NCBI RefSeq assembly: GCF_014202505.1
Contig: NZ_JACHGW010000005.1
Coordinates: forward strand, 186,001-250,000
Reading direction: 5' to 3'
Length of the DNA stretch: 64,000 nucleotides
From: Armatimonas rosea
GTDB lineage: Bacteria; Armatimonadota; Armatimonadia; Armatimonadales; Armatimonadaceae
Shown here: one piece after another, positions 8,919-17,414 of the stretch
Position numbering within the stretch: position 1 is the first letter of the stretch
How the letters are laid out: each line of letters begins with the position of its first letter
The notes under the pieces: model-generated
Databases searched by the model: none
What the model was told of the DNA's origin: nothing
The model's input: the letters and a program-made list of their open reading frames with translations, nothing else
Program-made: the position numbers and the translations under genes

Positions 8919-9017
8919 GGGGCGTCGTGCCTCCGCCGCGCTTCGCGATCTCTTGTCCGAGCGTAGCGAGGCGGCCGAAGGCCCTACAGCAGGACGATCT
9001 CCGTCCTTGGGAGTTTC

Positions 9018-9467
9018 ATGTTGCTGACAGCCCGAATCCGGGTGCGAACCTATGAGCTAGACTCGTTCGGGCATGTCAACAATGCGGTCTATCTGCAGTA
9101 CTTCGAGCAGGCCCGTGATGAGTATCTTCGGCTCATGGGGCTCTCCTTTGCGGACTTTGCCCGCACCCAGACCCAGTTTGTGATCACCGAGGCGCGCGTT
9201 CGCTACATCCGCTCCGCACACTACGGCGACGAGCTGCTGATCACGGGCGAGATCCTCGCGCAGGGGCCCGCTAGCACCCTCTTTACCTACAAGGTCACTC
9301 GCGACGATACCCTCATCGCCGAGGGGGAGACTCGCGGTGCCTTTCTCAGCGCCACCACCGGGCGTCCCATCCGGGTCCCTGAGCCCTTCAAGAGCGCCTT
9401 CCAGACACAAAGCAAAACGGACCGAGAACTCGCTCGGCCCGCTGTGGATGAGACAAAAAACGCTTAG
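9018..9467 (+). CDS. Acyl-CoA thioesterase, YbgC/FadM hotdog family
   Basis: A 149-residue single-hotdog-fold protein. The YbgC-like active-site motif is clear: YELDSFGHVNNAVYLQYFEQAR, with the catalytic aspartate in DSFGHVNN. Enzymes of this family hydrolyse short- or long-chain acyl-CoA or acyl-ACP thioesters in the cytosol. The chain-length preference cannot be read from sequence. It converges with the TPR gene and the two stop regions overlap by four bases. The 125-base space before it holds only the ferredoxin terminator and GC-rich, hairpin-prone DNA. Confidence 0.9.
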   Translation: MLLTARIRVRTYELDSFGHVNNAVYLQYFEQARDEYLRLMGLSFADFARTQTQFVITEARVRYIRSAHYGDELLITGEILAQGPASTLFTYKVTRDDTLIAEGETRGAFLSATTGRPIRVPEPFKSAFQTQSKTDRELARPAVDETKNA

Positions 9468-10498
9468 TTCGTGCCGCTCTGAGCCAGCTCCGCTGCACGG
9501 GCGCGCAGGTTGGCAGTGCGTGCCTGCTCCGCGCTAACCCCCTTCAGCGCTGCCACCTGGCGGTACTTGTCGGCGGCTTCGGTAAACTTCTTCTGCGACT
9601 CCAGACACGAGGCCCAGACCAACAGGTTCGCGCCACGGTCGAAACGGTCACCGGTGCTCTCCGAGAGCTGTGCGGCCTTGGCCAGGTGGTGGAGGGCCAC
9701 ATCGTTGCGGTGCAGTCCCAGGGAGGCGACTCCAAGGTCGTGCCAGGCTTGGGGAGAGCTCGGGAAGTTCTTGGCAGAGATCTGGGCCACGGCCTCCGCC
9801 TCCGAGAAGCGGGCCAGGGTGCGCAGGTTGCTGCTGAGCGCATGCAGGGTCCAGGGACTTGCCTCCTGCTTGGCGATCTTGAGGCGATGCTCCAGCGCGA
9901 AGAAGTGCTTTCCCTGCGCCTCTAGTGCATCGGCGTAGCCCTGACGAACCACGGCGGGAGCGTTCTTGGCCTTCTTGAGCAGGCTATTGAAGGCAACCTC
10001 GGCGAGCTCGGGCTTCTCCATCCGCTCCGCAGCTTGCGCAAAGAGCCAGACCACGACCGGGTCGTTGCCCTGGGTGCGGGAGAGCTCGGTCAGCCCTGCA
10101 AAGGCCTCGGTGGCGGTATCGGGATCGCTCAGGTGGAGGAAGTGCTGCGCGGCGAGTGCGGAGGGAGCCGGCTTCTCGGACTTTGCCCCTAGCTCCACCA
10201 CATGGGAGAAGTAGTTGTCTGCCTCACCCTCGGCGCTGTGGCTGGCGACACTAGCGGCCAGGAAGAGGTTCAGCCGGATGTCGCTGGGGAACTTCACGCT
10301 CTGCTCGCGCAGAAACGCCTCCGACTTCTCACCCTCGCCCTTGCTCCAGAGCTTCCAGGCCTCTCCGTAGGCATCCGCTGCCGACTTCACGACGACCGAG
10401 TTGGTCTTGTTGTTGTTGTTTGCGAAGGCAGGCACGCTTGCCATACCACCCACCAGGCTCAGAGCCGCTACAATCACTAATCCCTTGCGAAACTGCAT
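9464..10498 (-). CDS. Secreted TPR-repeat protein
   Basis: A 344-residue protein with a signal peptide (hydrophobic stretch ending SVPAFA) followed by about six to seven TPR-like helical hairpins, e.g. WHDLGVASLGLHRNDVALHHLAKAAQL and ADKYRQVAALKG. It is likely periplasmic and mediates protein contacts; the partner is unknown. ATG 10498 was chosen because a strong GGAGG Shine-Dalgarno sequence lies seven bases upstream, one of the few clear ones in the window. It is downstream of htrA on the same strand, separated by a hairpin, so is probably a separate unit. Confidence 0.8.
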   Translation of the reverse strand: MQFRKGLVIVAALSLVGGMASVPAFANNNNKTNSVVVKSAADAYGEAWKLWSKGEGEKSEAFLREQSVKFPSDIRLNLFLAASVASHSAEGEADNYFSHVVELGAKSEKPAPSALAAQHFLHLSDPDTATEAFAGLTELSRTQGNDPVVVWLFAQAAERMEKPELAEVAFNSLLKKAKNAPAVVRQGYADALEAQGKHFFALEHRLKIAKQEASPWTLHALSSNLRTLARFSEAEAVAQISAKNFPSSPQAWHDLGVASLGLHRNDVALHHLAKAAQLSESTGDRFDRGANLLVWASCLESQKKFTEAADKYRQVAALKGVSAEQARTANLRARAAELAQSGTN

Positions 10499-10572
10499 CA
10501 AAGTTCCTCCGGATTAAATCTTTGGCGGCTCTGGCAGGTGGGGAGACCCCAAAAATTACCAGGTTTCCGAGG

Positions 10573-10604
10573 GGAGAAACCAAAACAACTACCTGGTTTT
10601 CTCC
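10573..10604 (-). terminator. Hairpin at end of htrA
   Basis: On the minus strand GGAGAAAACC pairs with GGTTTCTCC across a loop, starting at the htrA stop codon. It is a probable terminator or 3'-end stabiliser between htrA and the TPR gene. Confidence 0.5.
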
Positions 10605-11647
10605 TAGGGAGCCTCACCGAGCACGGCTTTGACCGTGAGGGCGCGGCTTCCACGCACAACTCCGAAGGTGACACTCTCTCCGGGCTTCTTGTCGCGGAGC
10701 AGGCGGGGGAGGTCCAGCGAGCCGACCAAGGGGGTGTTGTTGAGCCGAACAAGGATATCGCCCGGCCGCATTCCGGCCCGTGCTGCAGGGCCACTGGGGT
10801 CGATGGCCTCGATCATGAGCCCACGGGAGACCGGCAGGTTGTAGGCCCGGGCGATCTTCTCGTCGAAGCCCGTGAACTGAATCCCCAGGTAGGGCTTGCG
10901 GTCGGTCTTGCGCTCCGAGCGGCCGCTGATGAGCTTCTGGGCGATCTGCTGGGCCGTGCGGATGGGAATCGCTAGCCCCAGGCCCTCGGCACCATCGGCG
11001 CGGAGGACCGCGGTGTTGATCCCGATCACCCGGCCTTGCGAGTCGAGCAGGGGACCGCCCGAGTTGCCGGGGTTGATGGCGGCATCGGTCTGGATAAAGC
11101 CCTGCTCGTCCTGGCGGCTCAGGCGCCGGTTGAGCGCGGAGACGACGCCCGTGGTGACGGTCTGGTCCAGCCCTAGCGGGTTTCCAATCGCAATCGTGGT
11201 CTGGCCTACCTCAAGCCGGTCGGAGTCGCCCAGCGGGGCCGCAGGGAGGGGGCGTGCGGTCTTGACCTGAACAACGGCGATATCGATCTCTTTGTCGGTG
11301 CCCAGGACGCGCCCTTCGAGCTGCTGGCCACCCTTGGAGCGCACCAGCACCTGGGAGGCTCCGGCGACCACGTGGGCATTGGTGAGGATCAGCCCCTGCT
11401 TGCTGTCGATGACCACGCCTGTGCCTAGGCCACGACCCTGCTCGATCCGCACCACCGACGGCGAGACGCTCTTGACGACACGGACGATGTTCTGCTCCTC
11501 GGTGCTCTTGGCGGTCGAGGGCTGTGCCTGCACGGCGGGGGAGAGGCTAAAGGTCCCCGTGGTCGCGCCCAGGCCCACACCCAGACCTGTCCCCAGCCCG
11601 ACCGAGCAAACACCAAACGCTGCTAGCTTCTTGACAAACTCTTTCAT
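10604..11647 (-). CDS. htrA: HtrA/DegP-like serine protease with PDZ domain
   Basis: About 347 residues from ATG 11647. It has a glycine-rich signal or anchor segment (9-40), then a trypsin-like protease domain with catalytic His92 (TNAHVVAG), Asp122 (EIDIAVV) and Ser196 (NPGNSGGPL). One C-terminal PDZ domain follows (about 250-340, GPAARAGMRPGDILVRLNN). It degrades or chaperones misfolded envelope proteins. One PDZ domain suggests a DegS- or PDZ1-type member. TATTAA five bases upstream of the chosen start supports leaderless expression; the in-frame ATG 13 codons upstream is less likely. Confidence 0.93.
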   Translation of the reverse strand: MKEFVKKLAAFGVCSVGLGTGLGVGLGATTGTFSLSPAVQAQPSTAKSTEEQNIVRVVKSVSPSVVRIEQGRGLGTGVVIDSKQGLILTNAHVVAGASQVLVRSKGGQQLEGRVLGTDKEIDIAVVQVKTARPLPAAPLGDSDRLEVGQTTIAIGNPLGLDQTVTTGVVSALNRRLSRQDEQGFIQTDAAINPGNSGGPLLDSQGRVIGINTAVLRADGAEGLGLAIPIRTAQQIAQKLISGRSERKTDRKPYLGIQFTGFDEKIARAYNLPVSRGLMIEAIDPSGPAARAGMRPGDILVRLNNTPLVGSLDLPRLLRDKKPGESVTFGVVRGSRALTVKAVLGEAP

Positions 11648-11699
11648 GCGCTTTAATACGCACCAGAGCCCCCGAAAAGTTCGCAAAGTGTGTGTGGTG

Positions 11700-12842
11700 T
11701 TACTTTTTCCCTAGGGCGAAGATCGCATCGGCGAGGTCCTCGGCGGCGCGGGGGGTGGCGAGCTTCTTGGCCTTGCCCCCCAGGGAAGCTCGCCGTGAGG
11801 CATCGTCGAGCAGAGGCAGGATCGCGGCCAGCAGGCTCTCGCCGCTACACTCGGACTGCTTGATCAGCAGCGCGGCACCGGCATCGACCAGGCGCTGGGC
11901 GTTGCGGGTCTGCTCATCACCGCTCGTGGGGACCAGGGGGACAAAGATCGCAGGCTTGCCCAACGCACAGACCTCGGTGACTGTCCCCGCTCCCGAGCGG
12001 CTCACCAAAAGGTTGGCCAGCGCATACGCATCCCCGATCTCATCGGACTGCACAAACGCCCGCACCACCCAGCGGCTCCGCTCCCGGTCGGTGAGGGTCT
12101 TGCGGTAGGCCTCCAGCGCCTCGATATCGCTCTCGCCGCACTGGTGGAGGACGCGCGCCTGGGTCAGGAGCGTCGGGAGGGCGTCTTTGACCGCATTGTT
12201 GAGGATGCGTGAGCCCTGCGCCCCGCCCGTGACATAGATACAGGGCAGGCACTCATCGACGCCATCGAAGCCAAAGCGGCTGGCGGCGCTGTTCTTGCTC
12301 CCGGCGAAGATCACCTCGCGCACCGGGTTGCCCGTGACAAAGGCCTTCTTCTGGAGCGCGGGTGGGAGCTCCTCTTTGGCTCCCTCGAAGCTCAGCGCGA
12401 TCCGCTTGGCGTAGCGCCCATTGATCTTATTGGCCAGCCCCACGGTCACGGTCTGCTCGTGCGTCAGGATCGGGATGCGTAGCGATGCCGCGGCCAGCAC
12501 CGCCGGAACCGAGACATAGCCACCCGTGGCAAAGACCACATCGGGCTTGAAGTCCTTGACAGCCTTGAGCGCCTGGAAAAATCCCTGGGGCACCCGAAAG
12601 GCATCGCGCAGGTTGGCTCCCGTGAGCAGGCCCAGCGGCCCCTTCGATGAGCGCCGGAGCTTGCCGCTGGCGACTCCCACAAACTCTAGCCCTGCCTCAC
12701 GTGCCAGCTTCGCCTCGACCCCTGTGGCGCTTCCCACGTAGCGGATCACGATTCCGGGCTCCCGTTTTTGCAGTGCCTGGATCACGGCCAGGGCGGGGGA
12801 GACATGGCCCCCGGTTCCGCCGCCGGTTACAAGTACTCTCAA
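11700..12842 (-). CDS. murG: MurG, lipid II synthase (UDP-GlcNAc transferase)
   Basis: A 380-residue GT28-family enzyme that adds GlcNAc to lipid I on the inner face of the cytoplasmic membrane, completing lipid II. The N-terminal nucleotide-fold loop GGGTGGHVSPA is at 7-17. The C-terminal donor-binding part contains GGAQGSRILN and LLVSRSGAGTVTEVCALGKPAIFVPLV. Its start overlaps the stop of the upstream duplicated-domain gene by four bases, so the two are coupled. murJ, the lipid II flippase gene, is 13 kb away in the same window. Confidence 0.96.
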   Translation of the reverse strand: MRVLVTGGGTGGHVSPALAVIQALQKREPGIVIRYVGSATGVEAKLAREAGLEFVGVASGKLRRSSKGPLGLLTGANLRDAFRVPQGFFQALKAVKDFKPDVVFATGGYVSVPAVLAAASLRIPILTHEQTVTVGLANKINGRYAKRIALSFEGAKEELPPALQKKAFVTGNPVREVIFAGSKNSAASRFGFDGVDECLPCIYVTGGAQGSRILNNAVKDALPTLLTQARVLHQCGESDIEALEAYRKTLTDRERSRWVVRAFVQSDEIGDAYALANLLVSRSGAGTVTEVCALGKPAIFVPLVPTSGDEQTRNAQRLVDAGAALLIKQSECSGESLLAAILPLLDDASRRASLGGKAKKLATPRAAEDLADAIFALGKK

Positions 12843-13441
12843 GAAGGTCTCTCTCCACGCGTCAGGTTCAGGTGCCGCTCGGGCATCCCCGCGTGCTTGT
12901 CGTTGCCCTCGCTCTCCACCTCGATCGGGTCGAAGAAGCTGCTCTCTAGAAACAGGACGAAGGCAGTGCGCTCGCTGTCGTAGAAGGCATCCATCACCTG
13001 GGTATCGGGAGGGAGGGGGGGAAGGTTGTAGGTCTCACCGCTGGCGAGGGCCTGGAGGAGCTGGATAATGCGCTCCGGGGGAATCAAGTAGGCCTCCCAG
13101 CGGATTCGGTCGGGGAGGATCGTCGGGCGGAGCGGCTCAGGGGCCTCGTCCTCCAGCGCGAAGAGGATCTCCTCCCAGCCGCCGCTCCAGCGCCCTCGAA
13201 AGAGCCGTGTTTGGACAGGCGCGTAGAAGGCACTCTCCAGCACGAGGACACACTGCTCTGCCTGCTGGTCGTAGAAGGCATCGACAACGCGAACATCGGG
13301 GGGGAGGTGCTCCGCCTTCAGGCCCACATCGTGGCGCGCCATGAGCTGGAGTAAGCTGAGTAAATCACCGGGGCGCGTTCGCAAGAGAGTCCAGCGCTTC
13401 TCATAGACTCCATCCGGTTCCTGACCGATCACGCCTGCCAT
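12839..13441 (-). CDS. Hypothetical protein with internal duplication, coupled to murG
   Basis: A 200-residue soluble protein I do not recognise. Two similar halves are visible: LLSLLQLMARHD...LPPDVRVVDAFYDQQAEQCVLVLESAFY (about 28-88) and IIQLLQALASGE...LPPDTQVMDAFYDSERTAFVLFLESSFF (about 120-175). Each has a helix, then VxDAFYD, then a hydrophobic strand and an ES(A/S)F motif. There is no signal peptide or membrane segment. The stop overlaps the murG start as ATGA, hinting at a link to murG expression only through the operon. It is divergent from the HAD phosphatase gene. Confidence 0.75.
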   Translation of the reverse strand: MAGVIGQEPDGVYEKRWTLLRTRPGDLLSLLQLMARHDVGLKAEHLPPDVRVVDAFYDQQAEQCVLVLESAFYAPVQTRLFRGRWSGGWEEILFALEDEAPEPLRPTILPDRIRWEAYLIPPERIIQLLQALASGETYNLPPLPPDTQVMDAFYDSERTAFVLFLESSFFDPIEVESEGNDKHAGMPERHLNLTRGERPS

Positions 13442-13461
13442 GATACCATGAGTGTATCCCC

Positions 13462-14088
13462 ATGCCTCTCTCCGCGCTCCTCTTCGACCTCGACGGCACC
13501 CTCACCGACTCTATTGGGCTGATTGTGCACTGCTACCAAGCCACCCTCACCCACTTCGCGGGCCGCACGCCAAGCTCGGAGGAGATCGTCCCCAAGATCG
13601 GCCGCGCGCTCCCGACCCTCTTCGCGGAAGAAAATGTCGGGGATGTCGAGGCGATGCTGGCGTTCTACCGCGCCCTCTATGCCCAAGAGCACGACGACTG
13701 GGTGCGCCTCTACGACGGCGTGGAAGAGCTTCTCGATGGCCTCTACGGCAAGCTTCCCCTCGCCATCGTGACCTCAAAGTCGCTGCAGTCCGCGCGCCCT
13801 GCCCTGGAGCGCTTTGGGATCGGGGCGAAGATGCAGGCGGTTGTCACCAGCGACGATACCCAAAAGCACAAGCCCGACCCGGAGCCGCTGCTCCTCGCCG
13901 CCGCCCGTCTCGGCGTTCTCCCCGAGCACTGTGCCTACCTGGGCGACTCGGTCCACGACCTGCACGCCGCCCGCGCCGCCGGGATGCAGGCCCTCGCCGC
14001 CCTCTGGGGACCATCGCCCCCCGAGACCCTGCGCCCCCTGGCAGACCAGAGCTTTGACTCCCCTCAGGCACTTCTAGCGTTTGGCTAG
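13462..14088 (+). CDS. HAD-superfamily phosphatase (phosphoglycolate phosphatase-like)
   Basis: A 208-residue haloacid-dehalogenase-type hydrolase. Motif I FDLDGTLTDS (nucleophile Asp9, acid/base Asp11), motif II VTSKS, a conserved lysine region HKPDPEP and motif IV GDSVHDLHAARAAGM are all present. An alpha-helical cap sits after motif I (subclass I, PGP/Gph-like). The natural substrate could be 2-phosphoglycolate, pyrophosphate or another small phosphate ester; sequence alone does not decide. Its 3' end overlaps the convergent gene by 15 bases. Confidence 0.88.
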   Translation: MPLSALLFDLDGTLTDSIGLIVHCYQATLTHFAGRTPSSEEIVPKIGRALPTLFAEENVGDVEAMLAFYRALYAQEHDDWVRLYDGVEELLDGLYGKLPLAIVTSKSLQSARPALERFGIGAKMQAVVTSDDTQKHKPDPEPLLLAAARLGVLPEHCAYLGDSVHDLHAARAAGMQALAALWGPSPPETLRPLADQSFDSPQALLAFG

Positions 14089-15657
14089 CTCTTGGCGTGT
14101 GGCGATGGGGACGTAGCCGATCTCCAGCCCCTTGGGCGGCTTGACCAGCTGTGCGGGGTCGAGGTCGGCGAGCTTGCCGGTCTTGGGCGGGGGCAGGTAC
14201 TCGCGGTCCTTGGTCCAAGAGCGGTGGAGCTTCTCGACGCGTGCCTGCAGCTTCTCCCGCTCCGCATCGGTGAGGTCGGCGTTGAGGAGCGCGGGCTGGT
14301 CGGCGAACCGGTACCAGTAGTAGGTGACCACACTCCCATCCCCGAGAAATGCCTTGAACGGCCCCGCGGCCGGGCCGGGTTTCTTCCAGCTACTCTGGGG
14401 CGCTTCTGGGGTGTCGTAGGCGGGCTGAGGACGCTCTTTGGGGGTCTCCCAGGTCAGCGCGTGCAGGCCGGTCTCTGCGGGAACCCTCTCCGCAGCAACC
14501 GGCACCCAGCGCGCTTTTTTCTCATCGTCGCCGTTTTCGAGCATAAAGTACTCGGGGAGGGTGACGAGCTTGCCTTGGTTTTTCGTGGTCTCTGCGCTCC
14601 ACTGGTAGCCGTAGGTGTGCGGGTCGGGTGTGGTCGGGGTCGCAAAGGCCGTCCAGGCGATATTGACCTTCTTTTCTTCCTTACCCCCTGACTTGGAGTG
14701 AATCTGCCAGGTGGCACGGCCGCCACTGCGGAAGGTACGCACAAACGCCCCTTGCGCGCTCACCCTACCGCTACTGGGCGCACCACCGGAAAACCACGCC
14801 GCCACGGAGTCGTGGAGGGCGGTGCTGTTGTAGACCGTGTCCTGGTGCACCAGGGTCGAGTGGCTGTCGGTGCTGCGCGGAAACGATGTCGGGGCGATGC
14901 GGGCGTAGGACTGGCCCTTGGAGTCGGTGCCCATGCGGCAGGGAATGTACTGGGTCTCCATCTGCACCTGCCGGTTGGGATCGACCGGGCGCGTGTCGAG
15001 CAGCAGGCCCGCCAGCTTGGGGTCTTTCTCGGCGGAGTGCGACCAGAAGTAGGGCGAGAAAAACGCGACTGGCCCCTTGAAGTTATTGGAGTTAAAGAAT
15101 AATGTCCAGCACTGATTCCCGGTCGGCACCGGCTTGCCCTTGGTGGTCGGCTTGGGATCGGTCAAGGGGAGGTTGAAGTAGCCGTAGCCAAAGAGCTCGC
15201 CGCACGTCCCCTGCTTGAGGTTGATCCCGTCGATAGGAAACAAGAGCCAAGGGCTGAGCTGCGCCACCCCGTAGAGCCCGCGCGGGTTCTCCCAGGTCCC
15301 CCAGCCGTGCGCCGGCCCGTTGGCGATCTCGGAGAAGTTGGGCGCGACCCCGCCCATGATGAACTTGGGGGTCGTGGTGGGGAAGCGCGTGTCCCGCCAC
15401 CAGCCGAGGCCGCCCTCCACATCGGAGTACATGTCCTTGGGCGCGGGACCGTCCCACTGCGCAAACATCCAGGTCCCCGGCAGGCCCGTCTGAAACTGAT
15501 GCCCCGGGTAGTTGGAGAGCAGTGGCCAGGCCGCGATATACATCGAGAACCCCGCGTTGTAGCTCCGGTCGACTTTCTCAATGGGTAAGATCAGGTAGCC
15601 CGCGAGGTACTCGTTCTGCCCGCTCACCAGCCCCTGCGGCTTCATCGTTTTCTTCAT
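14074..15657 (-). CDS. Hypothetical 527-residue protein
   Basis: A large protein I do not recognise. From ATG 15657 it begins MKKTMKPQGLVSGQNEYL and has no signal peptide. It is rich in aromatic residues and in short loops, for example GYQWSAETTKN and PVAFFSPYFWSH, with a lysine/glutamate-rich segment near the C-terminus (LTDAEREKLQARVEKLHRSW). The style resembles beta-rich secreted or surface proteins but no domain is evident. The start was chosen because TACAAT ends six bases upstream; a 46-codon upstream extension would run across the divergent gene's leader. It converges on the HAD gene with a 15-base overlap. Confidence 0.75.
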   Translation of the reverse strand: MKKTMKPQGLVSGQNEYLAGYLILPIEKVDRSYNAGFSMYIAAWPLLSNYPGHQFQTGLPGTWMFAQWDGPAPKDMYSDVEGGLGWWRDTRFPTTTPKFIMGGVAPNFSEIANGPAHGWGTWENPRGLYGVAQLSPWLLFPIDGINLKQGTCGELFGYGYFNLPLTDPKPTTKGKPVPTGNQCWTLFFNSNNFKGPVAFFSPYFWSHSAEKDPKLAGLLLDTRPVDPNRQVQMETQYIPCRMGTDSKGQSYARIAPTSFPRSTDSHSTLVHQDTVYNSTALHDSVAAWFSGGAPSSGRVSAQGAFVRTFRSGGRATWQIHSKSGGKEEKKVNIAWTAFATPTTPDPHTYGYQWSAETTKNQGKLVTLPEYFMLENGDDEKKARWVPVAAERVPAETGLHALTWETPKERPQPAYDTPEAPQSSWKKPGPAAGPFKAFLGDGSVVTYYWYRFADQPALLNADLTDAEREKLQARVEKLHRSWTKDREYLPPPKTGKLADLDPAQLVKPPKGLEIGYVPIATRQELAKR

Positions 15658-15663
15658 GGCCCG

Positions 15664-15669
15664 ATTGTA
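15664..15669 (-). promoter_or_regulatory. -10 hexamer TACAAT (minus strand)
   Basis: On the minus strand TACAAT is followed by exactly six bases and ATG 15657; this predicts a leaderless mRNA for the 527-residue protein. Confidence 0.6.
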
Positions 15670-15781
15670 CACCAGTTTTGAAAGCCCGAGGAACGAGTCC
15701 CCGGTCTTAAAAGGGCGACGGCGACCTTCGTCGCCAAAGTCCGGATTCCGTCTGATTGCTTGGTTTTTGAGTGCCAAGGAC

Positions 15782-16093
15782 ATGTCTGCATACAAGCTTT
15801 TCTTTCAAGATGTCTATTTGGGTGAAGTGACGATGGGCGAAGCGGAGTTTCCTCGGCACGTGGGGGAGTTCGTGCCCACAACGACTCCCTGTGAATCGGC
15901 GCTCTGCCGACGGCTCCACGCCTATCTCGCGCTGACCCGTCAGGAAGCGGTGGACGAAGACCCAAATGTAGACTACTCCGAGTACGAAGACCTGATCGAC
16001 TCTGAGGACTGGGTTCTCGCCGATACCGAAGGCCGACGGCTCCCCATTTCGTCCCCTGCCTATGGCCTCGACGGCGAGCTTATCTGGTGCTAG
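15782..16093 (+). CDS. Small acidic hypothetical protein
   Basis: A 103-residue protein beginning MSAYKLFFQDVYLGEV, rich in Asp and Glu (DEDPNVDYSEYEDLIDSEDW). No domain is recognised. ATG 15782 is preferred to in-frame starts further upstream, which would overlap the promoter of the divergent gene. The compact acidic composition would suit an immunity-like or adaptor protein, but there is no direct evidence. It is followed by the convergent DUF4058 gene. Confidence 0.65.
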   Translation: MSAYKLFFQDVYLGEVTMGEAEFPRHVGEFVPTTTPCESALCRRLHAYLALTRQEAVDEDPNVDYSEYEDLIDSEDWVLADTEGRRLPISSPAYGLDGELIWC

Positions 16094-16102
16094 CCCCTCG
16101 GC

Positions 16103-16888
16103 CTAGCGCAAGCCCCGTGCTTTTAGGAGAGCATCGGCCCACGCAGTGTCTTCTTCGTTGAGCGGAGGAAAGGGCTGGTCACGGTAGGCGAGAGTCTTGC
16201 GGAAGGGGCCATGATCCCAGACATGGTCAAGGAGCGCTTGAACGTCCAGGCGTACATCCGGGACTTCGGCGGTGAGGGGAATGGGGACGGTGGGAAGGAC
16301 TTGGCGCAGGGTGCGTGCCCAAGCATCGCACTCCGCACCTTCTCCGGCGCGGTGGAGACTTACGACGTAATCCCAGTGTCCGAAGATCGCCTCTAAGTCC
16401 TCTTTGGTAGCCGCGACCGTATGCCGACCGGCGCGCAGTAGATCAATCTCTAGCAGGTGGGTCGAGCTTCTCAGGAGCCGCTGTTGCTTGCGCACGTACT
16501 CCTCACGCCCATCTCCTGGGGTTTTGTTGCTGAGGCTCAGAAACTCAATGGCGGTGATAATCTCCTCGGGCTCCGAAAGTGAGACGATCTCAATGAAGCG
16601 CTGAGGCACCTCCAACAGGCTCGCCCGAACGCGTGCAGGAGCATCACCAATCACCGCTACGGTTTTGGGGACGGCTGGCATCGGCGCGACGCGGTGGACG
16701 GAGACATCCGGTAAGATGCTACGCTCAGGCGTGAGAATAGTCAGGCGCTCCTCAATCCGGGCGATAAAGCCATCGGGCAGGAGTGCGTTTAGGGTCTCAT
16801 AGCAGGCGACAATCAGCGCCGCATGCACCCCACGCCAGTGCGCCGGGTCTTCCAGATACGGGTCCATTCCAGGAAACGGAGAGGGCAT
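16103..16888 (-). CDS. DUF4058 family protein
   Basis: A 261-residue protein with the hallmark start MPSPFPGMDPYLEDPAHWRGVH, followed by LPDGFIARIEERL and a C-terminal PPLNEEDTAWADALLKARGL. DUF4058 proteins are common and multicopy in cyanobacteria and Armatimonadota. Some relatives are described as resembling Uma2-type nuclease-fold proteins, but no activity is established. TAAAAT lies nine bases upstream of the start. It is divergent from the 161-residue gene at 16929. Confidence 0.88.
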   Translation of the reverse strand: MPSPFPGMDPYLEDPAHWRGVHAALIVACYETLNALLPDGFIARIEERLTILTPERSILPDVSVHRVAPMPAVPKTVAVIGDAPARVRASLLEVPQRFIEIVSLSEPEEIITAIEFLSLSNKTPGDGREEYVRKQQRLLRSSTHLLEIDLLRAGRHTVAATKEDLEAIFGHWDYVVSLHRAGEGAECDAWARTLRQVLPTVPIPLTAEVPDVRLDVQALLDHVWDHGPFRKTLAYRDQPFPPLNEEDTAWADALLKARGLR

Positions 16889-16928
16889 AGTGCTCTCATT
16901 TTATCGCGCTCGGTATACTGGAGGCACC

Positions 16929-17414
16929 ATGCGTCCTCTCCTCGAATCCCCGCCGTTTGATGCCGAGCTACTCGCCAAAGTCGAAGCCCTCACCGACGAG
17001 CTCTATGCGCTCCACCAGCACGGAAAACCCAAGAACGAGGCGATTGCGCGGCTGAACGACCTGATTCGAGAACCGGTCGATGAAGGCGCTGTCTGGGGGG
17101 CATTTGGTTCGGTAGACTCGGAGGTTTGGGCACGATTTCTTGTCTTTGACTACAGCCTTATCCCCGACGATCTTTCTCGCGAGGAGATGTTGGAGCTGAT
17201 CCAACACGTTCGTGGAGAGGAAACAAATGAGTTTCTCCTTGACTTTTGGATTGAGTGCTTGAAGAAAAACACAGGAAATTCACACTTTGGCGACCTTCTC
17301 TACTGGCCCAATGTGTACTTTGGCGACGAGGAAAAGCTACATATTGAGCTGACACCGGAGGGGATTCTGGAGACGGCATTGACGACGAAAGCGGTGGAGA
17401 GGGTAGGCGAATGA
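16929..17414 (+). CDS. Hypothetical 161-residue protein in operon with ggt
   Basis: A soluble, mostly helical acidic protein (MRPLLESPPFDAELLAKVEALTD...) without recognised domains. Mid-protein helices read LSREEMLELIQHVRGEETNEFLLDFWIECL. ATG 16929 is preceded by a GGAGG sequence (16920-16924) and TATACT (16914-16919). The stop overlaps the start of gamma-glutamyltransferase by four bases (ATGA). The composition and size are like those of small immunity-type proteins, which is only a suggestion. Confidence 0.7.
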   Translation: MRPLLESPPFDAELLAKVEALTDELYALHQHGKPKNEAIARLNDLIREPVDEGAVWGAFGSVDSEVWARFLVFDYSLIPDDLSREEMLELIQHVRGEETNEFLLDFWIECLKKNTGNSHFGDLLYWPNVYFGDEEKLHIELTPEGILETALTTKAVERVGE

